Positions 8,981 through 19,134 of a DNA stretch of 64,000 nt are shown piece after piece (position 1 is the stretch's first letter; each line of letters begins with the position of its first letter). The notes below the pieces were generated by a model. That model had not been told where the DNA came from, made no database searches, and worked only from the letters and a program-made list of their open reading frames with translations. Made by a program: the position numbers and the translations under genes. This DNA is from Rhodoplanes sp963840055 (GTDB taxonomy: Bacteria > Pseudomonadota > Alphaproteobacteria > Rhizobiales > Xanthobacteraceae): positions 1-64,000 of the forward strand of contig CAWIXM010000022.1 in NCBI GenBank assembly GCA_963840055.1, given 5' to 3'.

Positions 8981-9196
8981 GGCTCGGCTATCGGGCAGTT
9001 TCTTTTGACGGCCAATCGCCATATATCGCTTCGTAAAGTGCACTACGAGGGAACCCCACGCTTGGCAGTCGGTGCGCCGGCGCCATCAAGATCGCTGACC
9101 TCGCAACAACATCTTGCGCGCCTCTCGGGACACATCCCCACGATTGGCGTTTTTCCCGCAATGTGCTAATCGCGGCCTGGGGATCAGGAGACCGCT

Positions 9197-10507
9197 ATGC
9201 CTCAGAGAGAGACCTCCGCACGCGCAGGCGCCGAGACCGCGTTGTTTAGCGCTCCGCTTGCCGAGACCGATCCGGACATTGCCGACGCGATCCGGCGCGA
9301 GCTCGGCCGGCAGCGCGACGAGATCGAATTGATCGCCTCGGAGAACATCGTCAGCCGCGCGGTGCTCGAAGCGCAGGGCTCGGTGCTCACCAACAAATAC
9401 GCCGAGGGGTTGCCGGGCAAGCGCTACTACGGCGGCTGCCAGTACGTCGATATCGTGGAAACCTTGGCGATCGAACGGATTACCAAGCTGTTCAACTGCG
9501 GGTTCGCAAATGTCCAGCCGCACTCCGGCGCCTCCGCCAACGCCGAGGTGTTCATGGCGCTGATGCAACCTGGCGATACGTTCATGGGGCTGAACCTCGC
9601 TGCCGGCGGCCATCTCACCCACGGTTCCCCCGTCAATATGTCGGGCAAGTGGTTCAAGGTGGTGCCCTACGGAGTCCGGCGCGATGATCATCGCATTGAT
9701 ATCGATGAGGTGCGCCGGCTCGCCCGCGAGCACCGGCCCAAGCTGATCGTCGCTGGCGGCTCGGCCTATCCGCGGATCATCGACTTTCCGGCCTTCCGCG
9801 CGATCGCCGATGAAGTGGGGGCTTACCTCGTGGTGGACATGGCGCATTTTGCTGGGCTGGTCGCCGGCGGCGTGCATCCAAGCCCGTTCCCCCATGCCCA
9901 TGTGGTGACGACGACCACCCACAAGACCCTGCGGGGCCCGCGCGGCGGCGTGATCCTGAGCGATGACGAGGCGATCGCCAAGAAGCTCAACTCCGCGGTC
10001 TTCCCGGGCATGCAGGGGGGACCTTTGATGCATGTGATCGCGGCAAAAGCTGTCGCGTTTGGTGAGGCTTTGCGTCCTTCATTCAAGCTTTATGCGAAGA
10101 ACGTGGTGGAGAACTCCAAGGCGCTCGCGGCGACCCTGAAGGCGCGCGGCCTGGACATCGTGTCGGGTGGGACCGACACCCATTTGATGCTGGTCGACCT
10201 GCGCCCGAAGCGGCTGACCGGAAAGGTGGCGGAGGCGGCGCTCGGCCGCGCCCATATCACCTGCAACAAGAACGGCATCCCGTTCGATCCCGAAAAGCCG
10301 ACGGTGACGTCGGGCGTTCGGCTCGGCACGCCGGCCGGCACCACCCGCGGATTCGGAGTGGCCGAGTTCCAGCAGGTCGGCGAGATGATCTCCGACGTAC
10401 TCGACGTGCTCGCGCAGAAACGCGTCGAAGAGGACGCGCTGATCGAGGCTTCGGTGCGGGAGAAGGTGAAGCGGCTGATCGATCGGTTCCCGATCTACAA
10501 CGCTTGA
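9197..10507 (+). CDS. glyA: Serine hydroxymethyltransferase
   Basis: PLP enzyme converting serine and tetrahydrofolate to glycine and 5,10-methylene-tetrahydrofolate in the cytoplasm. The length of 436 residues is typical. IELIASENIVS, GKRYYGGCQYVD and the PLP lysine in TTTHKTLRGPRGG (Lys243) are all present. The start has AGGAG upstream. nrdR follows 29 bp downstream, a common alphaproteobacterial order, and the two are likely co-transcribed. The roughly 215 bp upstream hold a weak promoter-like pair (TTGGCG at 9144, TAATCG at 9167, 17-bp spacer). Confidence 0.98.
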   Translation: MPQRETSARAGAETALFSAPLAETDPDIADAIRRELGRQRDEIELIASENIVSRAVLEAQGSVLTNKYAEGLPGKRYYGGCQYVDIVETLAIERITKLFNCGFANVQPHSGASANAEVFMALMQPGDTFMGLNLAAGGHLTHGSPVNMSGKWFKVVPYGVRRDDHRIDIDEVRRLAREHRPKLIVAGGSAYPRIIDFPAFRAIADEVGAYLVVDMAHFAGLVAGGVHPSPFPHAHVVTTTTHKTLRGPRGGVILSDDEAIAKKLNSAVFPGMQGGPLMHVIAAKAVAFGEALRPSFKLYAKNVVENSKALAATLKARGLDIVSGGTDTHLMLVDLRPKRLTGKVAEAALGRAHITCNKNGIPFDPEKPTVTSGVRLGTPAGTTRGFGVAEFQQVGEMISDVLDVLAQKRVEEDALIEASVREKVKRLIDRFPIYNA

Positions 10508-10536
10508 ACGAAATCGAACCGGAGTAGGACGCAAAG

Positions 10537-11022
10537 ATGCGCTGTCCGAGCTGCGGCAGCCTCGATACCCAGGTCAAGGATTCGCGCCCCACCGAAGATT
10601 CGGCGGCGATTCGCCGCCGCCGCCTGTGTCTGTCCTGCGGATTTCGCTTCACCACGTTCGAGCGGGTGCAATTGCGCGAACTGATCGTCATCAAGCGCAA
10701 TGGCCGCCGTGTCCCATTCGACCGCGACAAGCTGGCGCGTTCGGTGGAGATCGCCCTGCGCAAGCGCAATGTCGACCCCGACCGGGTCGAGCAGACCATC
10801 TCCAAGATCGTCCGTGAACTGGAAAGTCTTGGCGAGAACGAGGTCACGACCGAGACGATCGGCGAGACGGTGATGGCGTATCTGCGCGAGCTCGACGACG
10901 TCGCCTATGTGCGCTTCGCCTCGGTCTACCGCAATTTCCGCGAGGCGAAGGACTTCGAGCAGGCGCTTGCCGAACTTGCCGGCGACGAGGACCATACGCG
11001 ACCTGCGCCGGCGCGGAAGTAA
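10537..11022 (+). CDS. nrdR: Transcriptional repressor NrdR
   Basis: ATP/dATP-sensing repressor of ribonucleotide reductase genes. The 161-residue protein has the N-terminal zinc ribbon (Cys3, Cys6, Cys31, Cys34) followed by an ATP-cone domain (RELIVIKRNGRRVPFDRDKL onward). Length and motifs are standard. It follows glyA closely and is probably in the same transcript. No ribonucleotide reductase gene lies in this window, so its targets are elsewhere. Confidence 0.97.
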   Translation: MRCPSCGSLDTQVKDSRPTEDSAAIRRRRLCLSCGFRFTTFERVQLRELIVIKRNGRRVPFDRDKLARSVEIALRKRNVDPDRVEQTISKIVRELESLGENEVTTETIGETVMAYLRELDDVAYVRFASVYRNFREAKDFEQALAELAGDEDHTRPAPARK

Positions 11023-11153
11023 TAGGCGCGCGTCAAGTCTGGCCCGGTATCAACGGGGATTGGTTGCGTCGACAGATCGAAAGTCGTGCGGAGGCTCGGC
11101 ATCCACCTGCTGCATGGTCGACGCCAGCACTGGCGCGCGGGCGGGGCAATGAT

Positions 11154-11897
11154 GTGACTTGGCTCTTCGCTCTTTTCCTCGTCCTGAACGTCCTGCCCGG
11201 CGCGGCTGCGGCTAAGGAGCCGGCGCTCCCTGCCGGATTCGTCCACCTGCGTGATGTGGCGCCCACAATCGTGCAGGACATGCGCTATGCCGGCACGTTC
11301 AATTTCACTGGCGCACGCGTGCCCGGCTATCGGGCGGCGGAGTGCGTCCTGTGGCGGCCGGCGGCGGAGGCGCTTGCGCGCGCGCAGGAGCGGCTCAAGG
11401 CCGAAGGTTTGCTTCTGAAGGTCTACGACTGCTATCGCCCCGTCCAGGCGGTGCGGGCCTTCGCTGCATGGTCGCGCGGGTCAGGCGGCGACACCATGAA
11501 ACCCATCTTCTATCCCGCCTTCGACAAGTCGCAGCTGTTCGCGCTCGGATACATTGCGTCGAAGTCACATCATTCGCTGGGGATCGCCGTCGATATCGGC
11601 CTCATCGCCGCAAGCGACGCCGATCTGCCGACGCCAACAAAGGCGGGCGCCTGCGATGGCCCGTTTGCCGAGCGCGCAAAGGAGTCGAGCCTCGATTTCG
11701 GTACCGCTTTCGATTGCTTTTCGCCTCTGAGCGCGACTCGCAATCCGTCGATATCCGAAAAGGCGCGCGCAAACCGCGACAGGCTTGTTCGCGCGCTTTC
11801 CGCCGAGGGCTTCCGTAACTATCCGAAGGAATGGTGGCACTTCGATTATTCACGCGGACCTGTGCCGACCAAGCCGCGTGACTTTCCCGTCGAATGA
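11154..11897 (+). CDS. Exported D-alanyl-D-alanine dipeptidase (VanX/DdpX family)
   Basis: Zinc peptidase expected to hydrolyse D-Ala-D-Ala or related D-amino-acid dipeptides. The zinc and catalytic motifs are SHHSLGIAVD and EWWHFDY. A GTG start at 11154 is preferred to an upstream TTG at 11064 because it places a clear signal peptide (TWLFALFLVLNVLPGAAAA) at the N-terminus, giving 247 residues; the ribosome binding site is weak. Export suggests a role in wall-fragment turnover, not vancomycin resistance: no vanH, vanA or vanRS is present. Its TGA overlaps the proposed ribD ATG by four bases, so the two are likely translated together. Confidence 0.87.
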   Translation: MTWLFALFLVLNVLPGAAAAKEPALPAGFVHLRDVAPTIVQDMRYAGTFNFTGARVPGYRAAECVLWRPAAEALARAQERLKAEGLLLKVYDCYRPVQAVRAFAAWSRGSGGDTMKPIFYPAFDKSQLFALGYIASKSHHSLGIAVDIGLIAASDADLPTPTKAGACDGPFAERAKESSLDFGTAFDCFSPLSATRNPSISEKARANRDRLVRALSAEGFRNYPKEWWHFDYSRGPVPTKPRDFPVE

Positions 11898-13043
11898 AGA
11901 ATTTCGACCAACCGGCTGCGGACGCTCGGTTTATGGCGCTCGCGCTTGCGCTCGGCCGGCGCGGCCTTGGGGAACGTCTGGCCTAATCCGGCGGTCGGCG
12001 CGGTCGTCGTGCGCGAGGAGGGTGAAGGACCCGTCATCCTGGGGCGCGGCTGGACGCAGCGAGGAGGCCGGCCGCATGCGGAGACCGAGGCGCTGCGGCG
12101 CGCGGGCGCGGCGGCGCGCGGCGCAACGCTCTACGTAACGCTCGAGCCCTGTTCTCATCACGGGCAGACGCCGCCTTGTGTCGACGCCATTATCGATGCC
12201 GGCATCGCCCGCATCGTCTCGGCGATGGAAGATCCCAATCCGCTGGTGGCGGGGAGGGGACATGACCGCCTCCGCGCCGAAGGCATAGCCGTCGAGGTCG
12301 GGGTCGGGGCCGAGGAAGCGCGTCGCGCCCACGCCGGGCATATCCGCCGCGTCCGTGACGGACGCCCGCACGTGCTGCTCAAGCTCGCGGTCTCAGCCGA
12401 CGGCAAGGTCGGGCTCGCTGGCCGTCGGCCGGTCGCCATTACCGGCGAGGCCGCGCGCGATGTCGTCCATCTTCTCCGGGCGCAACACGACGCGATCCTG
12501 ATCGGCATCGGCACCGCGCTCGCCGACGATCCCGAGCTGACCTGCCGCTTGCCGGGCATGGCCGCCCGGTCGCCGGTGCGCGTCGTGCTCGATAGCGGGC
12601 TCCGCCTCCCGCGTGAAAGCCGCCTCATCCGCACCGCACGGCAGACGCCCGTATGGGTCGTCGCCGGCCCCGGCGCGCCGGAATCGGCCGAGCGTGATCT
12701 GCGACGCGAGGGCGCCGAGATATTGCGGGTCGGGGCCGCGGGGGCGCTCGATCTGGGCGAGACGCTCGCAGCGATTGCGCAGCGCGGAATCACCCGGCTG
12801 ATGGTTGAGGGCGGCCCGAGGGTCGCCGCTTCGTTCGTACGTGACGATTTGATCGATGAAGCAGTCCTCATCCATGCGAATCGCACGATCGGGAGAGACG
12901 GGATCGACGCGCTCGACGGGCTCCCCCTTGCCGCGCTCACGCAATCGAAGGCGCTTGGGGCGTCGTCGGCCGGAACAATTGGTTGCGACCGGGTCGAGAC
13001 GTTTAGCCGCGCAAGCTTGGCCGGTCACACCATCGGCACATGA
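11894..13043 (+). CDS. ribD: Bifunctional riboflavin biosynthesis deaminase/reductase RibD, with a frameshift near the start
   Basis: Catalyses deamination then reduction of the pyrimidine intermediate of riboflavin synthesis. The deaminase zinc motifs HAETEAL and PCSHHGQTPPC and the C-terminal reductase domain are intact from 11973 on. The expected N-terminus, MKNFDQPAADARFMALALAL then GRRGLG, starts at ATG 11894 (overlapping the previous stop) but is in another frame and stops soon after. The frames join if one G of the GGGG at 11969-11972 is removed, giving about 382 residues with the conserved NVWPNPAVGAVVV. Without repair, translation could start only at a poor TTG at 11946. ribE/ribH are not nearby. 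Confidence 0.85.
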
Positions 13044-13205
13044 TCGGGGCATTTCTGGCTGGTCTGCTACGGGCGGCGGCGCTTTGAGAGCGTTGTTCTT
13101 GGTCAATGCAAAGACAGACGCGTCTGGCGTTGGTTCGGCGACGATTCGACCGTTTTGTTCCTTGGCGGCGCGTAGCCGATTGCGGCGAGACAGAGGGCGC
13201 TTTTG

Positions 13206-15933
13206 ATGAGCACTTACCGACTGAAATCGCTGTTTTCCCCCCGCGCGATCGCGGTGGTGGGCGCAAGCCCGCGCGAACTCTCGATCGGCCGGATCGTGCT
13301 CGGCAATCTGCGCAAGGCAGGCTTCAAGGGCCCGATACACATCGTCAATCCCCGCTATCCTGAGATTGACGGGCAGGCCACCGTTCCGAACATCGAGGCG
13401 CTCGACTCTAGCCCCCGACCTGATGGTCGTGACCGCGCCGGCGGCCGAAGTCCCCACCCTCATTGCAAGCGCTGGCGCGCGTGGGGTTGCCGCGGCCATC
13501 GTGATCACCGCCGGGCTCGGCCACGGGCCGAGCTCGCTCGCCGAGCAGGCGAGGCAGGCGGCGCGCACTTACGGTCTGCGGCTCCTTGGACCCAACTGCC
13601 TGGGCTTGTTCGTACCGAGCGCGCGCCTCAACGCCAGCTTTGCGGTGCATCAGCCGAAGATCGGCGATCTCGCGCTCATTTCGCAGTCGGGGGGCGTGGC
13701 GGCGGGGCTGGTGGAGTGGGCGGCCGGCCGGTCGATCGGCTTTTCCGGGATCGCCTCGATCGGGGACGCCATCGACATCGATTTCGGCGACCTTCTCGAC
13801 TATTTCGCCCTCGACCGCCGCACCCGGGCGATCCTGATGTACATCGAGTCGATCTCCGACGTGCGCAAGTTCATGTCGGCGGCCCGCGCCGCTGCGCGCG
13901 TAAAGCCGGTGATCGTGGTCAAGGCAGGCCGCCACGCGCAGGCCGCCCGCGCCGCCGCGACCCACACGGGCGCCCTTGCCGGCGTCGACGCGGTCTACGC
14001 CGCCGCCTTTCAACGCGCCGGCCTGTTGCGCGTCATCGACCTCGACGAATTGTTCGCTGCCGCCGAGACCCTCGGGCGTCTCAGTCCATTCGAGGGCAAG
14101 CGCCTCGCCATCATGACCAATGGCGGCGGCATCGGCGTGCTTGCGGTCGACCGCGTCATCGATCTTGGGGGAACGCTCGCGGGCATTTCACCGCAGACCA
14201 TGGAGACGCTCAACGCTTTGCTCCCGCCGACCTGGTCGAAGTCTAATCCCATCGACATTATCGGGGACGCCGACGCGAGCCGCTACGCGGCGACGCTGCA
14301 TGCGTTGCTCGACGACGCCGATAACGACGCCGTCCTTGCGATGAACGTGCCGACCGCGCTCGCCTCGGCGGGCGACTGCGCCGATGCGGTGGTCCGCGTC
14401 ATTCAGGAGCAGCGCGTCAAGCGCATCGCGCATAAGCCCGTGCTTGCGGTTTGGGTCGGTGACGACGGGCGCGCGGCCAAGGCGTTCGACGCCGCGGCCA
14501 TTCCCTACTACAGCAGCGAGACCGACGCGATCCGCGGGTATATGCATCTCGTGCGCTATGTCGAGGCAAATCACGGTCTGATGGAGACGCCTCCGAGCGC
14601 CCCGACCGAGTTCGTCTCCGATACCGCGAAGGCGCGCCAAGTCATCGCCGAGGCGCTCGCGGCGGGCAAAACTTGGCTCGATCCGCTCGACGTCAACCGG
14701 CTTTTCGACGCCTACGGCATCCCCATATCTCCGGCCATTCTCGCCCGTGACGGCAAGGAAGCGGCCGCCGCTGCCCGTCCTTTCCTGCAGCAAGGGCAGG
14801 GCGTGGTGGTGAAGGTGCTTTCGCCCGACATCATCCATAAGTCGGACGTGGACGGCGTGCGGCTCAACCTGACCAGCGAGAAGGCCGTTGAGACGGCGAC
14901 CGACGATATTCTTAAGCGCGCGCACGCGGCGCGGCCGACCGCGCGTATTGAAGGCGTCACCGTCCATCCGATGCTGTTGCGGCCGAAGGCCCGCGAGCTG
15001 ATCATCGGCCTTGCCGACGATCCGACCTTCGGCCCCGTCGTGGTGTTCGGCAGCGGCGGAACGGCGGTGGAGGTGGTCGACGACAAAGCGCTGGCGCTCC
15101 CTCCGCTCGACCTGAAGCTTGCCGCCGATCAGATCGATCGCACGCGGGTATCGCGCCTGCTGCGCGGCTATCGCAACGTACCCCCGGCGGATCGCCAGGC
15201 GCTCGAATTGATGCTCGTCAAGGTGGCGCAACTCGCGGCCGACCTGCCGGAGGTGCGGGAGCTCGATCTCAATCCAGTGCTCGCCGATGCAAGCGGGGCG
15301 GTCGCGGTCGACGCGCGCGTGGTGATCGCGCCGGTCGAGAAGGGGATGCGTGCGCACTCGCACTTCGCCATCCGGCCCTATCCGAAGGAATGGGAACGCA
15401 GTTACCCGTCCTGGCACGGCATGCGGCTTATGGTGCGGCCCGTTCGGCCAGAAGATGAAGGGCTCTATCGCGAATTTTTCAGCCATGTCACCGAGGACGA
15501 CCTGCGGCTGCGCTTCTTCGCGCCGGTGAAAGAATTCAGCCACACCTTCATCGCCCGGTTGACTCAGATCGACTATGCCCGCGCCGTGGCGTTCGTCGCC
15601 GTTGACGAAGATTCCAGCGAGATGCTGGGAGGGGTGCGGCTGCATTCCGACGCAAATTATGAGACGGGCGAATACGCCATTCTGCTGCGGTCCGATCTGA
15701 AAGGCCGCGGTCTCGGCTGGCTACTGATGAAGACGATGATCGAATACGCGTCCGCCGAGGGCTTGCGCATGATTGAAGGCGAGGTGTTGCGCGACAATAC
15801 GACCATGCTGGCAATGTGCGGCGAGCTCGGCTTCAAGATCGAGGCCGACCCGGAAGACCCCGGCCTGTGTCGCGTCGTGCTTGATCTGACGACGCCGAAG
15901 CCGCTCACGCGCACCCCCGAACTGGTGCAGTGA
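13206..15933 (+). CDS. ADP-forming acyl-CoA ligase fused to a GNAT acetyltransferase (Pat-like), frameshifted
   Basis: About 908 residues if repaired. The order is a CoA-binding domain (SLFSPRAIAVVGASPREL), a succinyl-CoA-ligase-like domain (GPNCLGLF, SQSGGVAAGL), an ATP-grasp domain around residues 470-690, and a C-terminal GNAT domain (MVRPVRPEDEGLYREFF). This is the architecture of bacterial protein lysine acetyltransferases such as Pat/YfiQ, which regulate acetyl-CoA synthetase and other enzymes. The reading frame changes between 13407 and 13417. Removing one C of the CCCCC at 13412-13416 restores a continuous protein. Start ATG 13206 has GAGGG upstream. The gene stands alone between ribD and the nuo operon. 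Confidence 0.85.
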
Positions 15934-16222
15934 CGACGTGCGGTCATGCGCGGGTCGGCCCGGTCTTCACCGGTATATGGCTGGTGAGGAAATTCCGGCG
16001 ACCTGCATCGAACCCCCAGCCGATGTCGCGCTGATTGTGTAGGCGCTGGGACCGCTTCGCCGATCCGAATGCGGCATAAGGCGGCTTGCGGCGATTTGTG
16101 CGCTGCGCTAAGCCTCCGGCGCCTTGCTCTGGAATGAATCTTAAGTGGCCAGGCCGGACCGGCGGACAGCCGCCTCTCGGTTTCGGCGCGCAACGGCCAT
16201 CCGGACGGACCAGAGGTCTCGA

Positions 16223-16588
16223 ATGAGCGTCATTCTGCAAGACTACCTGCCGATTGCCGTTTTTATCGCCATCGCCGCCGTCATCGTGTTGGGGCTGATG
16301 GTTGCACCGTTTATCGTCGCCTACAAAAGTCCGGATGCGGAGAAACTTTCGGCGTACGAATGCGGGTTCAACGCTTTTGATGACGCGCGCATGAAATTCG
16401 ACATGCGCTTCTACCTGATCGCGCTCCTATTCATCATTTTCGACCTTGAAGTTGCATTTCTATTTCCTTGGGCAGCGGCCTTTCGCCAAATCGGCCTGTT
16501 CGGTTTCTGGTCGATGATCGTTTTTCTCGGCGTTTTGACCGTCGGCTTTATCTACGAGTGGAAGAAAGGAGCGCTCGAATGGGATTGA
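16223..16588 (+). CDS. nuoA: NADH-quinone oxidoreductase subunit A
   Basis: First gene of the complex I operon. The 121-residue membrane protein has three transmembrane helices and the conserved loop YKSPDAEKLSAYECGF, which lies near the quinone channel. The start at 16223 has AGAGG nearby. The 3' end overlaps nuoB by 10 bp, indicating coupled translation. The 289 bp upstream (15934-16222) contain no gene and should hold the operon promoter, but only a weak hexamer pair near 16086-16114 was found. Confidence 0.97.
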   Translation: MSVILQDYLPIAVFIAIAAVIVLGLMVAPFIVAYKSPDAEKLSAYECGFNAFDDARMKFDMRFYLIALLFIIFDLEVAFLFPWAAAFRQIGLFGFWSMIVFLGVLTVGFIYEWKKGALEWD

Positions 16589-17154
16589 ACGAGCGCGCGC
16601 AAGCGGCGCCGGCCGCGACCGGAGTGCTCGATCCGCGGACGGGCAGGCCGGTTGGCGAGAACGATCCTTTTTTCCGAGGCGTCACGGATGAGCTTGCGGA
16701 CAAGGGCTTTCTCGTCACCGCGACCGACGAGCTGATCACCTGGGCGCGTACCGGCTCACTCATGTGGATGCAGTTCGGGTTAGCCTGCTGCGCGATCGAG
16801 ATGATCCACGCCGCGATGCCGCGCTACGATCTCGAACGTTTCGGCGCGGCGCCGCGCGCCTCGCCGCGCCAATCCGACGTGATCATCGTGGCGGGAACGC
16901 TCACTAACAAGATGGCGCCTGCGTTCCGCAAGGTCTACGACCAGATGCCGGAGCCGCGCTACGTCATTTCGATGGGATCTTGCGCCAATGGGGGCGGCTA
17001 CTACCACTATTCCTATTCGGTGGTGCGGGGCTGCGATCGGATCGTGCCGGTCGACATCTACGTGCCAGGTTGTCCCCCGAGCGCGGAAGCGTTGCTGTAC
17101 GGCGTCCTGCTTCTGCAAAAGAAAATCCGCCGCACCGGCACGATCGAACGCTGA
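16579..17154 (+). CDS. nuoB: NADH-quinone oxidoreductase subunit B
   Basis: Peripheral-arm subunit holding the terminal [4Fe-4S] cluster N2, which reduces ubiquinone. The cluster cysteines appear in FGLACCAIEM, GSCANGGG and VPGCPPSAE. The length of 191 residues is normal for alphaproteobacteria. The ATG at 16579 lies inside the end of nuoA with AAGGAG ahead of it. Confidence 0.97.
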   Translation: MGLNERAQAAPAATGVLDPRTGRPVGENDPFFRGVTDELADKGFLVTATDELITWARTGSLMWMQFGLACCAIEMIHAAMPRYDLERFGAAPRASPRQSDVIIVAGTLTNKMAPAFRKVYDQMPEPRYVISMGSCANGGGYYHYSYSVVRGCDRIVPVDIYVPGCPPSAEALLYGVLLLQKKIRRTGTIER

Positions 17155-17187
17155 GACGGCGCATCGGACCGTCCTCGAGGCACCGCG

Positions 17188-17790
17188 ATGAACGACAAGT
17201 TGGACGAGCTCGGACAGGCGATTGCGCGCGCGCTTCCCGAGTTCGTCACCGGCTATCAGGTGGCGAAGGGAGAGCTCACGATCACCGCGCGTGCGGCCGA
17301 TATCGTCAAGGTCGTCACCTTCCTGCGTGATGATCCGGGTTGCCGGTTCTTCGCCTTCGTCGATGTGACGGCGGTCGACTGGCCGCAGCGGGAAAAGCGG
17401 TTCGACGTGGTCTATCATCTGCTCTCGCCCACGAAAAACTGGCGGGTGCGGATCAAGGTCGAGGTCAACGAAAAGGAGTCGGTCCCCTCCATCATCAACG
17501 TGTTCCCGGGCGCCAATTGGTTCGAACGCGAAGTGTTCGACCTGTATGGCGTGCCGTTCACCGGCCATCCGGACCTGCGGCGCATCCTCACCGACTACGG
17601 CTTTTCCGGCCACCCGCTGCGCAAGGATTTCCCGCTGACGGGATTCGTCGAGGTGCGCTGGGACGACGAGCAGAAACGGGTCGTTTACGACAAGGTGCGG
17701 CTCGCCCAGGAATACCGGGATTTCGATTTTCTCTCGCCGTGGGAGGGGGCGCACTATCCGCTCCCCGGCGACGAGAAGGCGAAACAATGA
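17188..17790 (+). CDS. nuoC: NADH-quinone oxidoreductase subunit C
   Basis: The 30-kDa-type peripheral subunit, here a separate 200-residue protein and not fused to NuoD as in E. coli. The signature ERE-FDLYG-FTGHPDLRRILTDYGF-GHPLRKDFPL is present from about residue 112. It lies 33 bp after nuoB and 34 bp before nuoD in the same operon. Confidence 0.97.
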   Translation: MNDKLDELGQAIARALPEFVTGYQVAKGELTITARAADIVKVVTFLRDDPGCRFFAFVDVTAVDWPQREKRFDVVYHLLSPTKNWRVRIKVEVNEKESVPSIINVFPGANWFEREVFDLYGVPFTGHPDLRRILTDYGFSGHPLRKDFPLTGFVEVRWDDEQKRVVYDKVRLAQEYRDFDFLSPWEGAHYPLPGDEKAKQ

Positions 17791-17824
17791 TGGGGCGAGC
17801 AGGAATGGCGAGTGGTGAATAGGG

Positions 17825-19015
17825 ATGGCTGAAGCTTCGGTTCGCACTTTCACCATCAATTTCGGGCCGCAGCATCCGGCCGCGCATGGCGTGTTGCGGC
17901 TGTTGCTCGATCTCGACGGCGAGGTGATCGAGCGCGCCGACCCGCATATCGGGCTCTTGCATCGCGGCACCGAGAAGCTGATCGAGCACAAGACCTATTT
18001 GCAGGCGATTCCGTATTTCGACCGGCTCGACTACAGCGCCCCGATCAACCAGGAGCATGTGTTCTGTCTCGCGGTGGAGAAGCTGATCGGGCTTGAGGTC
18101 CCCAAGCGCGGCCAACTGATGCGGGTGTTGTTCTTGGAGCTCGGCCGGCTGATCAACCATATTCTCAACACGACCACGCAAGCGCTCGACATCGGCGCCC
18201 TCACGCCTCCGCTCTGGGGGTTCGAGGAACGCGAAAAGATCATGAATTTCTACGAGCGGGCGTCGGGCGCGCGCATGCACTGCAATTACATGCGTCCGGG
18301 CGGCGTGCACCAGGATGTGCCGCCGAAGCTGCTCGACGACATCTGGGCGTTCTGCGATCCGTTCCTGAAGGTTCTCGACGACATCGAGGAATTGCTGACC
18401 GAGAACCGCATTTTCAAACAGCGGATGGTGGATATCGCCGTCATGACCTTGGAGGATGCGTGGGGCTGGGGCTTCTCGGGGCCGCATGTGCGCGCGGCGG
18501 GCGCCGCGTGGGACCTGCGCCGCGCCCAGCCCTACGAATGCTATTCCGAGCTTGAATTCGACATCCCGACCGGCAAGCACGGCGACTGCTACGACCGCTA
18601 CCTGGTGCGCATGGAAGAGATGCGCCAGTCGATCCGCATCATCAAACAGTGCCTGGAAAAACTGCGCGCGCCGGAAGGGCAGGGACCGGTCATCGCCGAG
18701 GACAACAAGTTCGTGCCGCCGCGGCGAGGCGAGATGAAGCGCTCGATGGAGGCGCTGATTCACCATTTTAAGCTCTACACCGAGGGCTTCCACGTTCCGT
18801 CCGGCGAGGTCTATGCCGCCGCCGAAGCGCCGAAGGGCGAGTTCGGCGTCTATCTCATCGCCGACGGCACCAACAAGCCGTACAAGTGCAAGATCCGCGC
18901 GCCCGGCTTCGCCCATTTGAGCGCGCTCGACTTCCTCAGCAAGGGCCACATGCTCGCGGACATGACCGCGATTATCGGCGCGCTCGACCTCGTGTTCGGC
19001 GAGGTGGACCGTTGA
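17825..19015 (+). CDS. nuoD: NADH-quinone oxidoreductase subunit D
   Basis: The 49-kDa-type subunit that forms the quinone pocket with NuoB. It is 396 residues, and family motifs such as FGPQHPAAHGVLRLLL, HIGLLHRGTEKLIE and PYFDRLDY are intact. The arginine in LLHRGTEKL appears to correspond to the one methylated by NDUFAF7 in mitochondrial NDUFS2 (recalled knowledge), relevant because a methyltransferase gene follows. Confidence 0.97.
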   Translation: MAEASVRTFTINFGPQHPAAHGVLRLLLDLDGEVIERADPHIGLLHRGTEKLIEHKTYLQAIPYFDRLDYSAPINQEHVFCLAVEKLIGLEVPKRGQLMRVLFLELGRLINHILNTTTQALDIGALTPPLWGFEEREKIMNFYERASGARMHCNYMRPGGVHQDVPPKLLDDIWAFCDPFLKVLDDIEELLTENRIFKQRMVDIAVMTLEDAWGWGFSGPHVRAAGAAWDLRRAQPYECYSELEFDIPTGKHGDCYDRYLVRMEEMRQSIRIIKQCLEKLRAPEGQGPVIAEDNKFVPPRRGEMKRSMEALIHHFKLYTEGFHVPSGEVYAAAEAPKGEFGVYLIADGTNKPYKCKIRAPGFAHLSALDFLSKGHMLADMTAIIGALDLVFGEVDR

Positions 19016-19134
19016 GGGGCGCATCGACATACGAACGTTGTCGGCGCGGCTCCACCCTACGCGCCGAGATTGGCGCAGCAGCCGGAAAAGCGCCGCGGCG
19101 CGTTTGCCCCGTCGCGTTTCGGGGAGGGCGGCCG

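Noticed and set aside
8981..9196. Possible riboswitch upstream of glyA
   Set aside because: A weak stem (CTTCGTA/TACGAGG) is present, but no glycine, SAM or folate riboswitch core was found.
11154..11897. Vancomycin resistance cluster
   Set aside because: Only a VanX-like exported dipeptidase is present; no vanH, vanA, vanR or vanS.
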